Notes: a model not told the origin generated them from the letters alone. Counted from the first letter of the stretch, positions 35,670 through 46,390 are shown. The stretch is 64,000 bases of DNA from Deinococcus actinosclerus (GCF_001507665.1 NZ_CP013910.1:2975501-3039500), one strand, 5' to 3'. Numbers and translations: made by a program.

Positions 35670-38078
35670 TCAGTTCAGCGGGGGAATCTCATTGATGGGT
35701 TCGGTGGTGTCCTGCCCGTCCGGGATGGTCGGGTCGGCGGGGGTCTCGCTCTGATCGCCGGGGTTCTGGTCCGGGATGGCGTTCGGGTCGGGTTCGGTGG
35801 GCAGCGGCTCTGGGGGGTTCTGCACCGGGACGTCCGGCGCGGTGTCGGGCGTGACGGGCTCCGGCGCGGGGGTGGGGTCGGGCTGCACCTGCGGTTCGGG
35901 TGGCGTGGCGGGAATGGCGTCTACCGGCGTGGGCTCGGGGGTCGCCTCGGGGGTGGGTTCGGGGACCGCGACCTCCTCGGTGGGGACGGGCGCGGGGTCC
36001 GGGTCGGGCGCCGGGCTGGGCTGCACGGTCGGGGCGGGCTGGCGGCGGCGGCCGAAGAACCCGCTGTTGCTGCCGCTGCCGTCGCGGGCGACGGGGTCGT
36101 TGTCGGCCTCCTCGGTGCGGAAGGCCATGTTCACGTTGCGCACGACGCGGTACGTGACCCCGTCCGGCTGCCGGAAGGCGGCCTCGGGCTGCCCGGCCAG
36201 CGCACCCGCCACGGCCTGCTGCCACACGGGCGTGGGGATCTCGCCGCTGTACGCCCAGCCGGGCAGCGCTCCGCCCTCCTGCTTCCCGACCCAGACGGCC
36301 CCGGCGACGGTAGGGGTGACGCCCGCGAACCAGAGGTCCTTGATGTCGTTGGTGGTGCCGGTCTTGCCGCCGACCGGCCAGCCGGGAATCAGGGCGCGCG
36401 TGGCGAGGCCCCCCTGGGACGCCGTCAGGTCGTTGACGACGCCGCGCAGCATGTCCAGGCCCAGCCACGCGGCGCGGGCGTCCCAGACGCGTTTCGGGGT
36501 GGGGGCGGCGCGGGTGTAGATGACCTTGCCGCGCGCGTCCTCGACCTTGCGGACCAGGGTGGGCGCGTAGTACAGGCCGCCGTTGGCGAAGGTCGCGTAC
36601 GCGGACGCCATCTGCAGCGGGCTGGCTTCCAGCGTGCCGATGGTCAGGGACAGCCCGGCGTTCGCGGGGGGCGTGAGGCCCAGGTCGCGCAGTTTCGCCT
36701 CAAAGGTGGGAATGCCCAGTTCCTGCCCGATCCGCACGGTGGGGAGGTTCAGGCTGTGGTCCAGCGAGTAGCGCATCGTGACGTACCGCCCGGTCCAGCG
36801 GCGGTTGTAGTTCATGGGCTGGTAGTCACCCTGGATGGGCGCGTCGAGGACGGTGTCGCTCTGCTTCCAGCCCTTCTCGAGCGCCAGGGCGTACAGCAGC
36901 GGCTTGACGCTGCTGCCCACTTGGCGTCTGGCCTGGGTGGCGTTGTTCCAGTCGCTGGGTCGGGCGTCCGTGAGTTTCTGCCCGACCAGGGCCAGCACCT
37001 CGCCGCTGTCCGGGCGGACCAGCGCGGCGCCCAGGGTGGCGCCGTCGGGCAGGCGGGCGTCGCGGCTGGCCTGCTCGGCGGCCGCCTGCGCCTGGGCGCT
37101 CATGCCGGTGTAGATCTTCCCGCCGCCGTACAGGGCCTTGCGGCCGATCAGGGGCAGCAGTTCCTTCTCCACCCCCTGCAGGTAGTAGAAGTTCGGGTAT
37201 CGCCGGGCGCCCTCGGTCCGCTGGAGGTTCTCGCCCAGCCGGTCGGGGCGTTCCAGGTTCGCGCTGCGCAGCGTGCCGTCCGCGTTCCAGCCCAGCCGCC
37301 ACCCGGCCGGGTAGATCGGGGTCTTCCAGGCGGCGTCCGCCTCGGCCTGCGTGACCTGTCCGTCCTCGACCATGCGGGTCAGGAGGCTTTTCATCAGGGG
37401 GCGGTACGACCTGAATTCCTTGTAGCGGCGGTTGGGTGCGGGGATGATCGTAGCGAGGTACACGCTCTCGGCGAGGTTCAGGGCCGAGGCGTCCTTCCCG
37501 AAGTACGCGTGCGCGGCGCCGCCCGCCCCGATGATGTCGCTGCTGCCCCCGTCGCCCCAGTAGATGACGTTCAGGTACGCGTTCAGGATCTGCTTCTTCT
37601 CGAAGTTGCGTTCCAGCTGGTAGGCCAGCACCGCCTCCTTGAACTTGCGTTCCGGGGTGCGCGCGCCGTGCAGATCGGCCAGCAGGGTGTTCTTCACGAC
37701 CTGCTGCGTGATGGAGCTGCCGCCCTCCAGGTCGTTTTTCAGCAGGCCCTTCAGGAGGCCGCGTCCGATGCCGATCACGTCCACGCCGCCGTGCTGGTAG
37801 AAACGGCGGTCCTCGCTGGTCACCACGGCCTTCTGAAGCCAGGGGCTGATCTGCCCGGCCTTGAGCAGGTCGCGGTTCACGCTGCCGCCGCTGCTCAGGC
37901 TGGGCGTCAGGGTCCCCACCAGCGTCCCGGCGCGGTCGTACACGCGGGTCTGGCCGCTGAACTCCAGGACGTCCAGGTCGGACACGCTGGGCAGGTCGCG
38001 GCCCCACGCGAACCACAGGCCGCCCACGCCAGCTGCACCGGCGAGCAGCGCGCCGCCCAGGATGTTCAAGGCTCTCAT
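35670..38078 (-). CDS. class A penicillin-binding protein (GT51 plus transpeptidase)
   Basis: A protein of 802 residues, PBP1A type. After one membrane anchor (about 5-25) the GT51 glycosyltransferase shows [13 protein letters not shown] and [12 protein letters not shown]; the transpeptidase shows Ser in GSSVKP, the SLN motif in DHSLNLP and KTGTT. It polymerises and cross-links murein outside the membrane. The last ~140 residues are a low-complexity Pro/Glu/Asp tail. ATG 38078 is preferred over a GTG at 38087 because a TAGAGT box (38086-38091) ends 7 bases above the ATG and would overlap the GTG. Confidence 0.94.
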   Translation of the reverse strand: MRALNILGGALLAGAAGVGGLWFAWGRDLPSVSDLDVLEFSGQTRVYDRAGTLVGTLTPSLSSGGSVNRDLLKAGQISPWLQKAVVTSEDRRFYQHGGVDVIGIGRGLLKGLLKNDLEGGSSITQQVVKNTLLADLHGARTPERKFKEAVLAYQLERNFEKKQILNAYLNVIYWGDGGSSDIIGAGGAAHAYFGKDASALNLAESVYLATIIPAPNRRYKEFRSYRPLMKSLLTRMVEDGQVTQAEADAAWKTPIYPAGWRLGWNADGTLRSANLERPDRLGENLQRTEGARRYPNFYYLQGVEKELLPLIGRKALYGGGKIYTGMSAQAQAAAEQASRDARLPDGATLGAALVRPDSGEVLALVGQKLTDARPSDWNNATQARRQVGSSVKPLLYALALEKGWKQSDTVLDAPIQGDYQPMNYNRRWTGRYVTMRYSLDHSLNLPTVRIGQELGIPTFEAKLRDLGLTPPANAGLSLTIGTLEASPLQMASAYATFANGGLYYAPTLVRKVEDARGKVIYTRAAPTPKRVWDARAAWLGLDMLRGVVNDLTASQGGLATRALIPGWPVGGKTGTTNDIKDLWFAGVTPTVAGAVWVGKQEGGALPGWAYSGEIPTPVWQQAVAGALAGQPEAAFRQPDGVTYRVVRNVNMAFRTEEADNDPVARDGSGSNSGFFGRRRQPAPTVQPSPAPDPDPAPVPTEEVAVPEPTPEATPEPTPVDAIPATPPEPQVQPDPTPAPEPVTPDTAPDVPVQNPPEPLPTEPDPNAIPDQNPGDQSETPADPTIPDGQDTTEPINEIPPLN

Positions 38079-38085
38079 CGGGGCC

Positions 38086-38091
38086 ACTCTA
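38086..38091 (-). promoter_or_regulatory. TAGAGT -10 box for the penicillin-binding protein
   Basis: Minus-strand TAGAGT ends 7 bases before the ATG at 38078 and decides between two starts. Confidence 0.45.
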
Positions 38092-38244
38092 GCGGGTGAA
38101 GCTGAAACGCATCTGGCCTCAGGTCACGCTGGCACATGGAAGGGGGCGGGGCGGCGGGAGCCGTCATGAGAGCAGTCTGTCACGTCTGCCCTGCCGGGCC
38201 GTCCCCAGAAAGCATGAGCGCCCCTGGCCCCGGCGGGGGCCGCG

Positions 38245-38718
38245 TCAGCGGTAGGCGGCGGCGTCGCTCCACTCGCCCAGGGGGGCGCGGGCCTGCACGG
38301 TCAGCCCTTCCCGGGCGTCCACGTGGAGCCCCGCAGCGGGCACGAGTACGCCCTGCGCCCCGGTCAGGCGGCAGGGGCCGGGGCAGCCCGTCAGGCGCAC
38401 GAAGGTGGTGGCGCCCGGACTGGCGGTCTCGATGATCAGCACCCTGTCCTGAAGGCTCACGCGCAGCAGGGAGGCGTCCAGCACGTGCAGGTCGGGTCCG
38501 GCCGGTTCGGTCGGCGCGGCTGGGGTGGGCGCGGCGGGGGCAGGCACTGGGGCAGCGGGGCTGACGGCGGCCGGTCCGGCCGGCAGGGTTGCCGTAGGCA
38601 CGCTGGGCGCGGCGCCGCACCCGACGAGCAGGGCGCAGCCCACCAACAGCAGGACGGTGATATTCGACACACTTCTAGATATCGGAACCTCATGAGGGCG
38701 CCCTGACCGCCCATTCAT
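38245..38718 (-). CDS. hypothetical lipoprotein with Pro/Ala linker
   Basis: A protein of about 157 residues: signal ending in LLVGC, a long Pro/Ala/Thr linker, then a compact domain of about 75 residues (LHVLDASLLRVSLQDRVLI ... GLTVQARAP) with a cysteine pair (TGCPGPC). The domain looks like a small beta fold of unknown role, tethered to the outer face of the inner membrane. The start is uncertain; ATG 38718 or GTG 38670 both keep the signal peptide. Confidence 0.65.
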   Translation of the reverse strand: MNGRSGRPHEVPISRSVSNITVLLLVGCALLVGCGAAPSVPTATLPAGPAAVSPAAPVPAPAAPTPAAPTEPAGPDLHVLDASLLRVSLQDRVLIIETASPGATTFVRLTGCPGPCRLTGAQGVLVPAAGLHVDAREGLTVQARAPLGEWSDAAAYR

Positions 38719-38796
38719 GAGCGGCCATGCCCCCTCACGCGACCCAGGGAACACTTGCCCCCCCACTCAGCGCGTACCATGACCCGTTAGCGCGCC

Positions 38797-39678
38797 ATGA
38801 CCCAGACTGCCCCCACCTCTGCCACCGACCCCCGCCTCTTCCAGACGATCGTGAAGGGGGTGGGACAGGCCATCGGCGACTACCGCATGATCGAAGGCGG
38901 TGACCGCGTGATGGTCTGCCTGTCCGGCGGGAAGGACAGCTACACGCTGCTGGACGTCCTGCTGCACCTCCAGAAGAAGGCGCCCATCGACTTTGAGATC
39001 GTCGCCGTGAACCTCGACCAGGGCCAGCCGGGCTTCCCGAAGGACGTCCTGCCCCGCTACCTGACGCAGCTGGGCGTGCGCTTCGACATCCTCACCGAGG
39101 ACACGTACAGCGTCGTCAAGGACAAAACACCGGAAGGCAAGACCACCTGCGCGCTGTGCAGCCGCCTGCGCCGCGGCATCCTGTACGCCCACGCCCGCAG
39201 GATCGGCGCGACGAAGATCGCGCTGGGCCACCACCGCGACGACATCCTGGAAACGCTGTTCATGAACCTGTTCTTCGGCGCGCGCCTGAAGGCCATGCCC
39301 CCCAAACTCCAGAGCGACGACGGCACGAACGTCGTCATCCGCCCCCTGGCCTACGTCGCGGAGGCCGACATCATCCGCTACGCGCAGGCGCGCCAGTTCC
39401 CGATCATTCCCTGCAACCTCTGCGGCAGCCAGGAAAACCTCCAGCGCAAGGTCGTGGGCGAGATGCTGGAAGGCTGGGAGCGGGAACACCCGGGCCGCCT
39501 GACGAACATCGCCCGCGCCCTGACCCGCGTCACCCCCAGCCACCTGATGGACCGCGACCTGTTCGACTTCGCCTCCCTGAGTGTCACGCCCGCCGAGGGC
39601 GACCGCGGCTTCGACCCGGACGAGTACCCGCAGCGCGAGTTCCTGAGCGGCGTGCAGGAACTCGACATGCTCGGCTGA
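38797..39678 (+). CDS. ttcA: tRNA 2-thiocytidine(32) synthetase TtcA
   Basis: A protein of 293 residues, PP-loop ATPase. The SGGKDS motif adenylates C32 of tRNA. The CALC motif (Cys122 and Cys125) and Cys in CNLCGSQ supply the 4Fe-4S cluster and sulfur-transfer cysteines of the TtcA group 1 type. It makes s2C32 in certain tRNAs in the cytoplasm. A TACCAT box at 38775-38780 gives a short leader rather than leaderless start. An AT-richer stem-loop follows at 39768-39806. Confidence 0.93.
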   Translation: MTQTAPTSATDPRLFQTIVKGVGQAIGDYRMIEGGDRVMVCLSGGKDSYTLLDVLLHLQKKAPIDFEIVAVNLDQGQPGFPKDVLPRYLTQLGVRFDILTEDTYSVVKDKTPEGKTTCALCSRLRRGILYAHARRIGATKIALGHHRDDILETLFMNLFFGARLKAMPPKLQSDDGTNVVIRPLAYVAEADIIRYAQARQFPIIPCNLCGSQENLQRKVVGEMLEGWEREHPGRLTNIARALTRVTPSHLMDRDLFDFASLSVTPAEGDRGFDPDEYPQREFLSGVQELDMLG

Positions 39679-39767
39679 GGGCGGTTTCCAGTTCCACCCT
39701 GGGGCCAAGGGCATGCCCCGGGGCTCCACTTCCAACTGCTGTTCTTCACAGGTGTGCGCCCTGCTCG

Positions 39768-39806
39768 ATTCAGAGGAATTGTTCAATCCATTCAATCCCT
39801 CTGAAT
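39768..39806 (+). terminator. AT-richer hairpin after ttcA
   Basis: A 14-bp stem with one mismatch (39768-39781 with 39793-39806), within a locally AT-rich patch unlike the neighbours. It may end ttcA transcription. Confidence 0.4.
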
Positions 39807-39841
39807 TCTGCTGTGAGGCCGCGCGCAACAGGTGGGGCGGG

Positions 39842-39847
39842 TAGGCT
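39842..39847 (+). promoter_or_regulatory. TAGGCT -10 box for the HAD gene
   Basis: TAGGCT ends 6 bases before the GTG start at 39854. Confidence 0.45.
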
Positions 39848-39853
39848 GCCGGG

Positions 39854-40558
39854 GTGCGTCCCGACCAGCCCGCCCCCCTGCACTTCCTGGCCTTCGATTT
39901 CGACGGCACCCTGACGGATTTCGTCGCGGCTGACATTCACGCGCTGGACACGCTGCGGCGCGCGGCGTGCCCGGATGTGCCGCCAGCAGAGTTCGAGGAC
40001 CGGGCGGTGGACGAGATCATGGCCTTCCACGCGCGGGTGGAGGCCGGACTGGCCGACCCGCTGCGGCAGGACGCCGAGCGGCTGGGGCGGACGCTCGCGG
40101 CGTACGGCGTGACGCTGACGGAGGAGCACCTGGGCGTGTACACGCGGGCGCTGGTGGCGGCGACGGTGCCCATGCCGGGCGCGGCGGAGTTGCTGCGTGA
40201 CCTGCGGGGGGCCGGGGTGCGGCTGGCGCTGCTGTCCAACACGTACGACGGCCCGGCGCAGCGGGCGCGGGTGCAGGCCTGCCTCCCCGACGTGTTCGAG
40301 GTGGTCGTCATCTCGGGTGAGGTGGGGGCGCTGAAACCCGATCCCCTGCCCTTCCGGGTGACGCTGAACGCCCTGGGTCTGCCGGCCGGGGCAGGCGCGT
40401 ACGTGGGGGACAGTCCGGAGCATGACGTGCATGGCGCACTCGCGGCGGGGCTGCCCGCGTGGCACGTCCACGCGCACCCGCGTGTGCGGGAGCGGGCGCT
40501 GGCGGGCGGCGCGGCGCTCAGCGTGGCGGGTCTGGCCGACCTGCCCCGGCCCTCATGA
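39854..40558 (+). CDS. HAD family hydrolase
   Basis: A protein of 234 residues with the HAD phosphatase motifs: AFDFDGTLTD (Asp15, Asp17), LLSNTYDG, LKPDPLPF and GDSPEHDV. The cap is helical (subclass I). It probably dephosphorylates a small phosphate ester such as phosphoglycolate or another sugar phosphate in the cytoplasm; specificity cannot be told. The GTG start is supported by the TAGGCT box. The stop codon overlaps the convergent LysE gene end. Confidence 0.9.
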   Translation: MRPDQPAPLHFLAFDFDGTLTDFVAADIHALDTLRRAACPDVPPAEFEDRAVDEIMAFHARVEAGLADPLRQDAERLGRTLAAYGVTLTEEHLGVYTRALVAATVPMPGAAELLRDLRGAGVRLALLSNTYDGPAQRARVQACLPDVFEVVVISGEVGALKPDPLPFRVTLNALGLPAGAGAYVGDSPEHDVHGALAAGLPAWHVHAHPRVRERALAGGAALSVAGLADLPRPS

Positions 40559-41188
40559 CCCGTGGGGGATCAGGGCGGTGCCCACGCCCAGCGCGAGGTA
40601 CACCCCGCCGGACACCTGCTGCTGCCGCCGGGCGAAGGTGCGGCTTCCCTGCCAGCGCCGCCCCAGGCTGCCGGCCAGCAGGGCGTACGCGCCGTCACTC
40701 AGGGTGGCGAGGCCCAGGAACACCAGTCCCAGCGTGAGGGTCTGCGCCCACACGGGCCCGTGACCGGGGTGCACGAACTGCGGCAGGAACGCCAGGAAGA
40801 ACAGCGCCGTCTTGGGGTTCAGGGCGTTCACGACGGCCCCTTGCCGGTAGATCCGCGTCAGGGGCGGCGCGTCCGGCACGGTGACCGTCAGGGCGTCCGG
40901 GGTGGGGGCGCGCAGGGTGCGGAGGCCCAGCACGAGCAGGTACGCGGCCCCCGCCCATTTCAGGACGCTGAACAGCAGGGCGCTGGACAGCACGAGCGCG
41001 GAGACGCCCAGCGTGGCGGCCAGGACATGCACCAGTCCGCCGGTCTGCACGCCCAGCGCGGAGACCAGTCCGGCGCGCCGTCCCTGGTGGAGGCTACGCG
41101 CCACGATGTACAGCACGCTGGGGCCGGGAATGACGATCAGGGCCAGCGCCGCGACGCTGAAGGTGAGCAGGGTGGGCAGGTCAGGCAT
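40553..41188 (-). CDS. LysE/RhtB family amino acid exporter
   Basis: A protein of 211 residues with six helices. The N-terminal ALALIVIPGPSVLYIVARSLHQGRRAGL is the RhtB hallmark, and VVNALNPKTALFFLAFLPQF is the second conserved segment. Such proteins export neutral amino acids, lysine or homoserine lactone. The true ATG is 41188; the longer frame above it is a shadow of other strands. A TATGCT box lies 5 bases upstream. Confidence 0.93.
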   Translation of the reverse strand: MPDLPTLLTFSVAALALIVIPGPSVLYIVARSLHQGRRAGLVSALGVQTGGLVHVLAATLGVSALVLSSALLFSVLKWAGAAYLLVLGLRTLRAPTPDALTVTVPDAPPLTRIYRQGAVVNALNPKTALFFLAFLPQFVHPGHGPVWAQTLTLGLVFLGLATLSDGAYALLAGSLGRRWQGSRTFARRQQQVSGGVYLALGVGTALIPHGS

Positions 41189-41193
41189 GCCCG

Positions 41194-41199
41194 AGCATA
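41194..41199 (-). promoter_or_regulatory. TATGCT -10 box for the LysE-type exporter
   Basis: Minus-strand TATGCT ends 5 bases before the ATG at 41188. Confidence 0.4.
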
Positions 41200-41219
41200 G
41201 CCGCGCCCTGCCAGAACAA

Positions 41220-41251
41220 GCGCGGACCGCCCGGTGAGGAGAGGTCCGCGC
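41220..41251 (-). terminator. hairpin after accA
   Basis: A 9-bp perfect stem (41220-41228 with 41243-41251) and 14-base loop just beyond the accA stop. Confidence 0.5.
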
Positions 41252-41265
41252 CAGGTGGGGGTGGG

Positions 41266-43070
<1,805 letters not shown>

Positions 43071-43092
43071 GCGGTGTACTCCTCCGTGGGCA

Positions 43093-43098
43093 TTCTAG
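43093..43098 (-). promoter_or_regulatory. TAGAAT -10 box for accDA
   Basis: Minus-strand TAGAAT lies 22 bases above the accD ATG, with GGAGGAG between them. Confidence 0.4.
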
Positions 43099-43154
43099 GC
43101 GGCGCGGCCCCCTGCTTTTGCACCGGGTGCAAGGAGTGTCCAGCCGCGCCGCCC
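43099..43154. repeat. nested palindrome behind the accD promoter
   Basis: An outer perfect 10-bp stem (43099-43108 with 43145-43154) encloses an inner 15-base palindrome TTGCACC-G-GGTGCAA (43119-43133). It touches the accD -10 box. It may act as the terminator of the upstream LapA-like gene, as an operator, or both. Confidence 0.6.
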
Positions 43155-43166
43155 GGCGCTCACACC

Positions 43167-43610
43167 TCAGCCCAGCTTGCTCTTCAGATAGTCGTCCATC
43201 TGCGCGAGCTGCACGTTCAGGTCGCGTTGCAGCGCGTCCACGCGCGCGTGCAGGGCCGCCACCTCGCTGCCGCCGCTGCCCTGGCCCAGCACCCGGAAGC
43301 GCTCGTCGAGGTGGGTCTGGAGCTGCGCGAAGCGGCTGCTTTCCTGCTGGTCGAGGCTGGTGCGCAGGGCCTCCATGTCGCGCAGCAGTTTGGCGCTGTC
43401 CGCCTGCGCCCGCAAGCCCGAGATCCCCGCCCAGAAGTAGAACAGCAGCGCGAGCAGGGTCGCCACGATCAGCAGGATCAGGCCCATCGGCACGCCGGTG
43501 TACGTGGCGAAGCCCAGGCTCAGCGTATGGGGAAACATCAGCGCGTTGGTGTTCAGGACTGCGAACAGACCCAGCAGCACCAGCACGACAATCAACACGA
43601 CGGTTCTCAT
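43167..43610 (-). CDS. LapA-domain (DUF1049) membrane protein
   Basis: A protein of 147 residues: two membrane helices (about 1-20 and 42-63) joined by a short loop (NTNALMFPHTLSLGFATYTGV), as in lipopolysaccharide assembly protein A domains, then a coiled-coil tail (QADSAKLLRDMEALRTSLDQQ). Deinococcus lacks ordinary lipopolysaccharide, so an envelope-stability role other than LPS assembly is likely. A TACGCT box is 6 bases above the ATG. Confidence 0.8.
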   Translation of the reverse strand: MRTVVLIVVLVLLGLFAVLNTNALMFPHTLSLGFATYTGVPMGLILLIVATLLALLFYFWAGISGLRAQADSAKLLRDMEALRTSLDQQESSRFAQLQTHLDERFRVLGQGSGGSEVAALHARVDALQRDLNVQLAQMDDYLKSKLG

Positions 43611-43616
43611 CCGCTC

Positions 43617-43622
43617 AGCGTA
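43617..43622 (-). promoter_or_regulatory. TACGCT -10 box for the LapA-like gene
   Basis: Minus-strand TACGCT ends 6 bases before the ATG at 43610. Confidence 0.45.
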
Positions 43623-43715
43623 GCGGGCGCGCCGGCGGGCTGCCCTTACGGCAACATTGACGTAAGGGTGGGTTCATATGCCGGGGGCACCGCTATCCCC
43701 CCGGCAGGCAGGCCG

Positions 43716-43721
43716 TATGCT
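43716..43721 (+). promoter_or_regulatory. TATGCT -10 box for cutA
   Basis: TATGCT ends 6 bases before the GTG start at 43728. Confidence 0.45.
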
Positions 43722-43727
43722 GGGAGC

Positions 43728-44048
43728 GTGTCACTTGTCGTCATGGTCACCCTCCCCCCCGAGCGGGCTCTTGACCTGGCCCGCACCCTCGTCGCCGAGC
43801 ATCTGGCCGGTTGCGTGAACATCATTCCCGGCCTGCAGAGCGTGTACCGCTGGCAGGGCGAGGTCGCCGAGGATCCCGAGAGCCTGCTGCTGATCAAGAC
43901 CAGCGGCGAGCAGTACCCCGAACTGGAGGCGCGCATCAAGGCCGTGCACCCCTACGAGGTGCCCGAGATCATCGCCCTGCAGTACGACCGCGCCCTGCCG
44001 GAATTCCAGGCGTGGCTGCGTGACGCCCTGACGTCCCCACAGCGCTGA
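43728..44048 (+). CDS. cutA: divalent cation tolerance protein CutA
   Basis: A protein of 106 residues with the CutA trimer pattern: VMVTLPPERALDLARTLVAEHLAGCVNIIPGL, YRWQGEV, LLLIKT, and HPYEVPEIIAL. CutA is a PII-like trimer linked to metal tolerance, with uncertain biochemical role. GTG 43728 is chosen over ATG 43743 because CutA proteins begin a few residues before VMVTLP and the TATGCT box fits. It faces the lipoprotein gene across a hairpin. Confidence 0.93.
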   Translation: MSLVVMVTLPPERALDLARTLVAEHLAGCVNIIPGLQSVYRWQGEVAEDPESLLLIKTSGEQYPELEARIKAVHPYEVPEIIALQYDRALPEFQAWLRDALTSPQR

Positions 44049-44054
44049 ACACCG

Positions 44055-44085
44055 CCGCCCCCCTCCACTTGGAAGGGGGCGGTTC
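44055..44085. terminator. hairpin between cutA and the lipoprotein gene
   Basis: A 12-bp stem with one mismatch (44055-44066 with 44071-44082) and an ACTT loop between two convergent genes. Confidence 0.6.
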
Positions 44086-44096
44086 GGATGACGACT

Positions 44097-44732
44097 TTAC
44101 TGGAACTTGCTCAGCGTGACGCTCACGTCCTTGAGGGTGAAGCCCATGGTGCAGCCCGCCAGGCCGTTGTCGCTGGCGCTGATGGTGGCCGTGACGCTGA
44201 CGGTGTTCTTGCCGCCGCTGGTGAGGATCGAGAAGAACTTCATGGCCGTCGACACGTCCGCCGCCACGTTCAGTTTCGTGTCGGACACGCTGTACGCGGC
44301 GCTGCCCGCACCCTCCGACGTCTTGGTCAGCGTGAACTGCGCGGCCGCGTTGGCGCTGAAGCTCGCGCTGGCGGCCGCGTCACTGGCGTCCACCTTCACG
44401 TCGCGGACTGTCACGGTAAAGCTCTGCGGTTTCACGCACGCCCCCGTCACGTCGATCTGGCTGAACCCGGTCTTGAAGTCCAGGCCGCCGGGCTTGATGC
44501 CGAACGGCAGGTCCGGAATCTGAATGTCGTCGAAGGGCGCGCCGGCCGTGCTGTAACTGACCGTGCCGCGCACCGATTCGATCATCAGAGGAGAGGAAGC
44601 GACGAGTTGCTTGCCTTCCAGTCCGGCCGGGTTGCTGATGGTCTGGGCGGGGATGGCCGCGCCCACGATCTTGCTGCAGCTGGCAAGCGACACGCTCAGG
44701 GCAACGATGGACAGAACAGTGAACTTCTTCAT
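44097..44732 (-). CDS. hypothetical lipoprotein, strand-rich
   Basis: A protein of 211 residues with lipobox SLASC (Cys19). The mature part is rich in Ser, Thr and Val in alternating pattern, with two later cysteines (GACVKP and AGCTMGF), and reads like an immunoglobulin-like or LEA-like extracellular beta domain. No family recognised. AAGGAG just above the ATG and a TATAGA element make this a leadered gene, in contrast to many neighbours. Confidence 0.75.
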   Translation of the reverse strand: MKKFTVLSIVALSVSLASCSKIVGAAIPAQTISNPAGLEGKQLVASSPLMIESVRGTVSYSTAGAPFDDIQIPDLPFGIKPGGLDFKTGFSQIDVTGACVKPQSFTVTVRDVKVDASDAAASASFSANAAAQFTLTKTSEGAGSAAYSVSDTKLNVAADVSTAMKFFSILTSGGKNTVSVTATISASDNGLAGCTMGFTLKDVSVTLSKFQ

Positions 44733-44876
44733 GGGACTCCTTGACTCGCGTGAGGGAATGACCCGGAGTCTATAAAGGTTCTCCCGGGACCGTTGGGATG
44801 AACTTCACACCCGGCCTTCATCCAGTGCAGCGCAGATGGACCGTCAGAGTTATGACAGGCCCGGCCGGCCGGCGTG

Positions 44877-44918
44877 GCCGCACGACACCCTGCACCGAAA
44901 TGCAGGCCGTGGTGCGGC
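44877..44918. repeat. two-tier hairpin in the divergent gap
   Basis: The outer 10-bp stem (44877-44886 with 44909-44918, one mismatch) encloses an inner 5-bp stem (CTGCA/TGCAG) with a 6-base CCGAAA loop. It is not placed as a terminator for either flanking gene, since both point away. Confidence 0.5.
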
Positions 44919-45028
44919 AGGCCCGGTAGGCCTTGAGCCCACGACCGACGGTGATGGATGCTTTCAGTGAAAGGACTGAACACACTGTGGGCCGATGGGA
45001 TCTGCACGCCGGAAGGATCACCGATCAG

Positions 45029-45034
45029 TAGGAT
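45029..45034 (+). promoter_or_regulatory. TAGGAT -10 box for the HD gene
   Basis: TAGGAT ends 6 bases before the ATG at 45041. Confidence 0.45.
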
Positions 45035-45040
45035 GGCCGC

Positions 45041-45805
45041 ATGAGCGACTTCCCCCTCACAGACCGTTTCCTGCACGCCCTGGAGCGGGCGCACCGCTGG
45101 CATGCCGGGCAGTACCGCAAGGTGCCGGAGGGCGAGACGCCCACCGTGCCGTACCTCTCCCACCTGCTGGGCGTCGCGTCCATCGCCCTGGAATTCGGCG
45201 CTTCAGAGGACGAGGCCATCGCGGCGCTCCTGCATGACGCGCTGGAGGACGGCCCGGAGAACATCCAGACGGACGTGGCGCGGCGCGGTGAGGCGCGCGA
45301 GGACCTACGCCGCGTGATCCGGGAGGAGTTCGGCGATTGGGTGGAGCAGCTGGTGTCCGGCGCGACCGAGGAGACGGCCCTGGTCGCCGGGGAGAAGGCA
45401 CCCTGGGCGGAACGCAAGATGGCGTACCTCCACCGGTTGATCGACACCGATCACGTCGAGGAGGCGGCGTCGCTGCTGGTCAGTGCGTCGGACAAGCTGC
45501 ACAATGCTCGCGCGATCCTCGCGGACGTCCTGGCCTTCGGGGAAAGCCCGGAGAGTCGCGTGGCATTCTTCGACCGCTTCACGGCCGGTCAGGAGGGGAC
45601 GTTGCAGTACTACCGGCTGCTCGTCTGGGCGTACCGCCGGGCGCCGGGTGCGCAGGGACGACCGCGCCTCCAGGCACTCGTCACGGAACTCGACCGGACC
45701 GTCGCCGCGCTTGAGCAGGCCTGCGGTGTCCGCGAGGAGGATGTGATCGCCGCCGCACCGCTGAGGCCATTCGTTGAGCGTCACCTCCGTGTGACGCGCC
45801 TCTAG
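45041..45805 (+). CDS. HD-domain phosphohydrolase
   Basis: A protein of 254 residues. The N-terminal HAGQYRK, SHLLGVASIALEFG (His41) and LLHDALED (His65-Asp66) with a later ASDKLHNARAI give the HD metal site, in the layout of (p)ppGpp-hydrolase (Mesh1/RelA-SpoT) HD domains. There is no synthetase domain. The protein may hydrolyse ppGpp or another nucleotide pyrophosphate; this is by similarity of motifs only. Its TAG stop overlaps the stop of a decayed frame on the other strand. Confidence 0.82.
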   Translation: MSDFPLTDRFLHALERAHRWHAGQYRKVPEGETPTVPYLSHLLGVASIALEFGASEDEAIAALLHDALEDGPENIQTDVARRGEAREDLRRVIREEFGDWVEQLVSGATEETALVAGEKAPWAERKMAYLHRLIDTDHVEEAASLLVSASDKLHNARAILADVLAFGESPESRVAFFDRFTAGQEGTLQYYRLLVWAYRRAPGAQGRPRLQALVTELDRTVAALEQACGVREEDVIAAAPLRPFVERHLRVTRL

Positions 45806-45990
45806 CGCTTGACAGGCGCATGCATGAGTAACCAGTCTGGGTCATCACTGACAGCCATACGGCGAAGACTGTGCTGCTTCCAGATGGCAAAAATGAGGTT
45901 CTGAACAGCTTTTAAAACCCGTGGCATGATCTTGGCCGGCGTGCCGGAGACCGCCGTGAGGTCAAGAAGATCAGCAAAACGACAGGAAGG
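45802..45990 (-). pseudogene. decayed coding remnant, possibly a transposase end
   Basis: A minus-strand frame ends at a TAG (45802-45804) that overlaps the HD gene stop. The last 58 codons from 45975 read like the C terminus of a real protein (KAVQNLIFAIWKQHSLRR ... DWLLMHAPVKR), with codons and base content less GC-rich than the flanks. Upstream of about 46000 the coding look is lost and no start is found. I do not recognise the family; a truncated insertion-sequence transposase is one option. Confidence 0.4.
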
Positions 45991-46283
45991 GCCGGACTGC
46001 GATGGGCGCCTCGTCGTCCCCTCCTGTCAATTGCCTGGACCAGAAGTGTCAGGGGAACTCCGGCCTCTTCTGGCAGGCCCTGGCCAGGCCAGCCCGCAGG
46101 CTGGGAGGCGGGCTCACTCCGCCCAGAAAAAAACAGGGGCTCGGCCTCTGAGATTTTCCCACTCGTGTATGCCGTCTGGGAGGTCATGACCTCGCCGGAA
46201 CTCTCCAGCAGCGTGCTACGTCACCCTGGCCCTGCGCGGGGGCGTTTCGGCAACAGGGACGAACCGCCAGGCAAGCCATATGG
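45806..46283. other. 478-bp gap of lower GC without an intact gene
   Basis: Apart from the minus-strand remnant at its left, no gene is supported. Several short inverted repeats occur (CCAGAAG ... CTTCTGG near 46050; CCGGC-GT-GCCGG near 45940). The base composition and the broken frame suggest a scar of an old insertion beside tRNA-Trp. Confidence 0.5.
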
Positions 46284-46306
46284 AAAAACCCCGCGCTGGG
46301 CGGGGG
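46284..46306 (-). terminator. intrinsic terminator of tRNA-Trp
   Basis: On the minus strand a 6-bp CCCCGC/GCGGGG stem is followed by TTTTT, directly after the tRNA. Confidence 0.75.
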
Positions 46307-46313
46307 TTGTTCA

Positions 46314-46390
<77 letters not shown>

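Larger units (their letters stand above)
44733..45040. other. 308-bp divergent gap with a large imperfect hairpin
   Basis: No gene is seen. It holds a TATAGA element and ribosome site for the lipoprotein gene at the left, the hairpin at 44877-44918 in the middle, and the HD gene promoter at the right. The sequence AGGCCCGG occurs on both sides of the hairpin. Confidence 0.5.
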
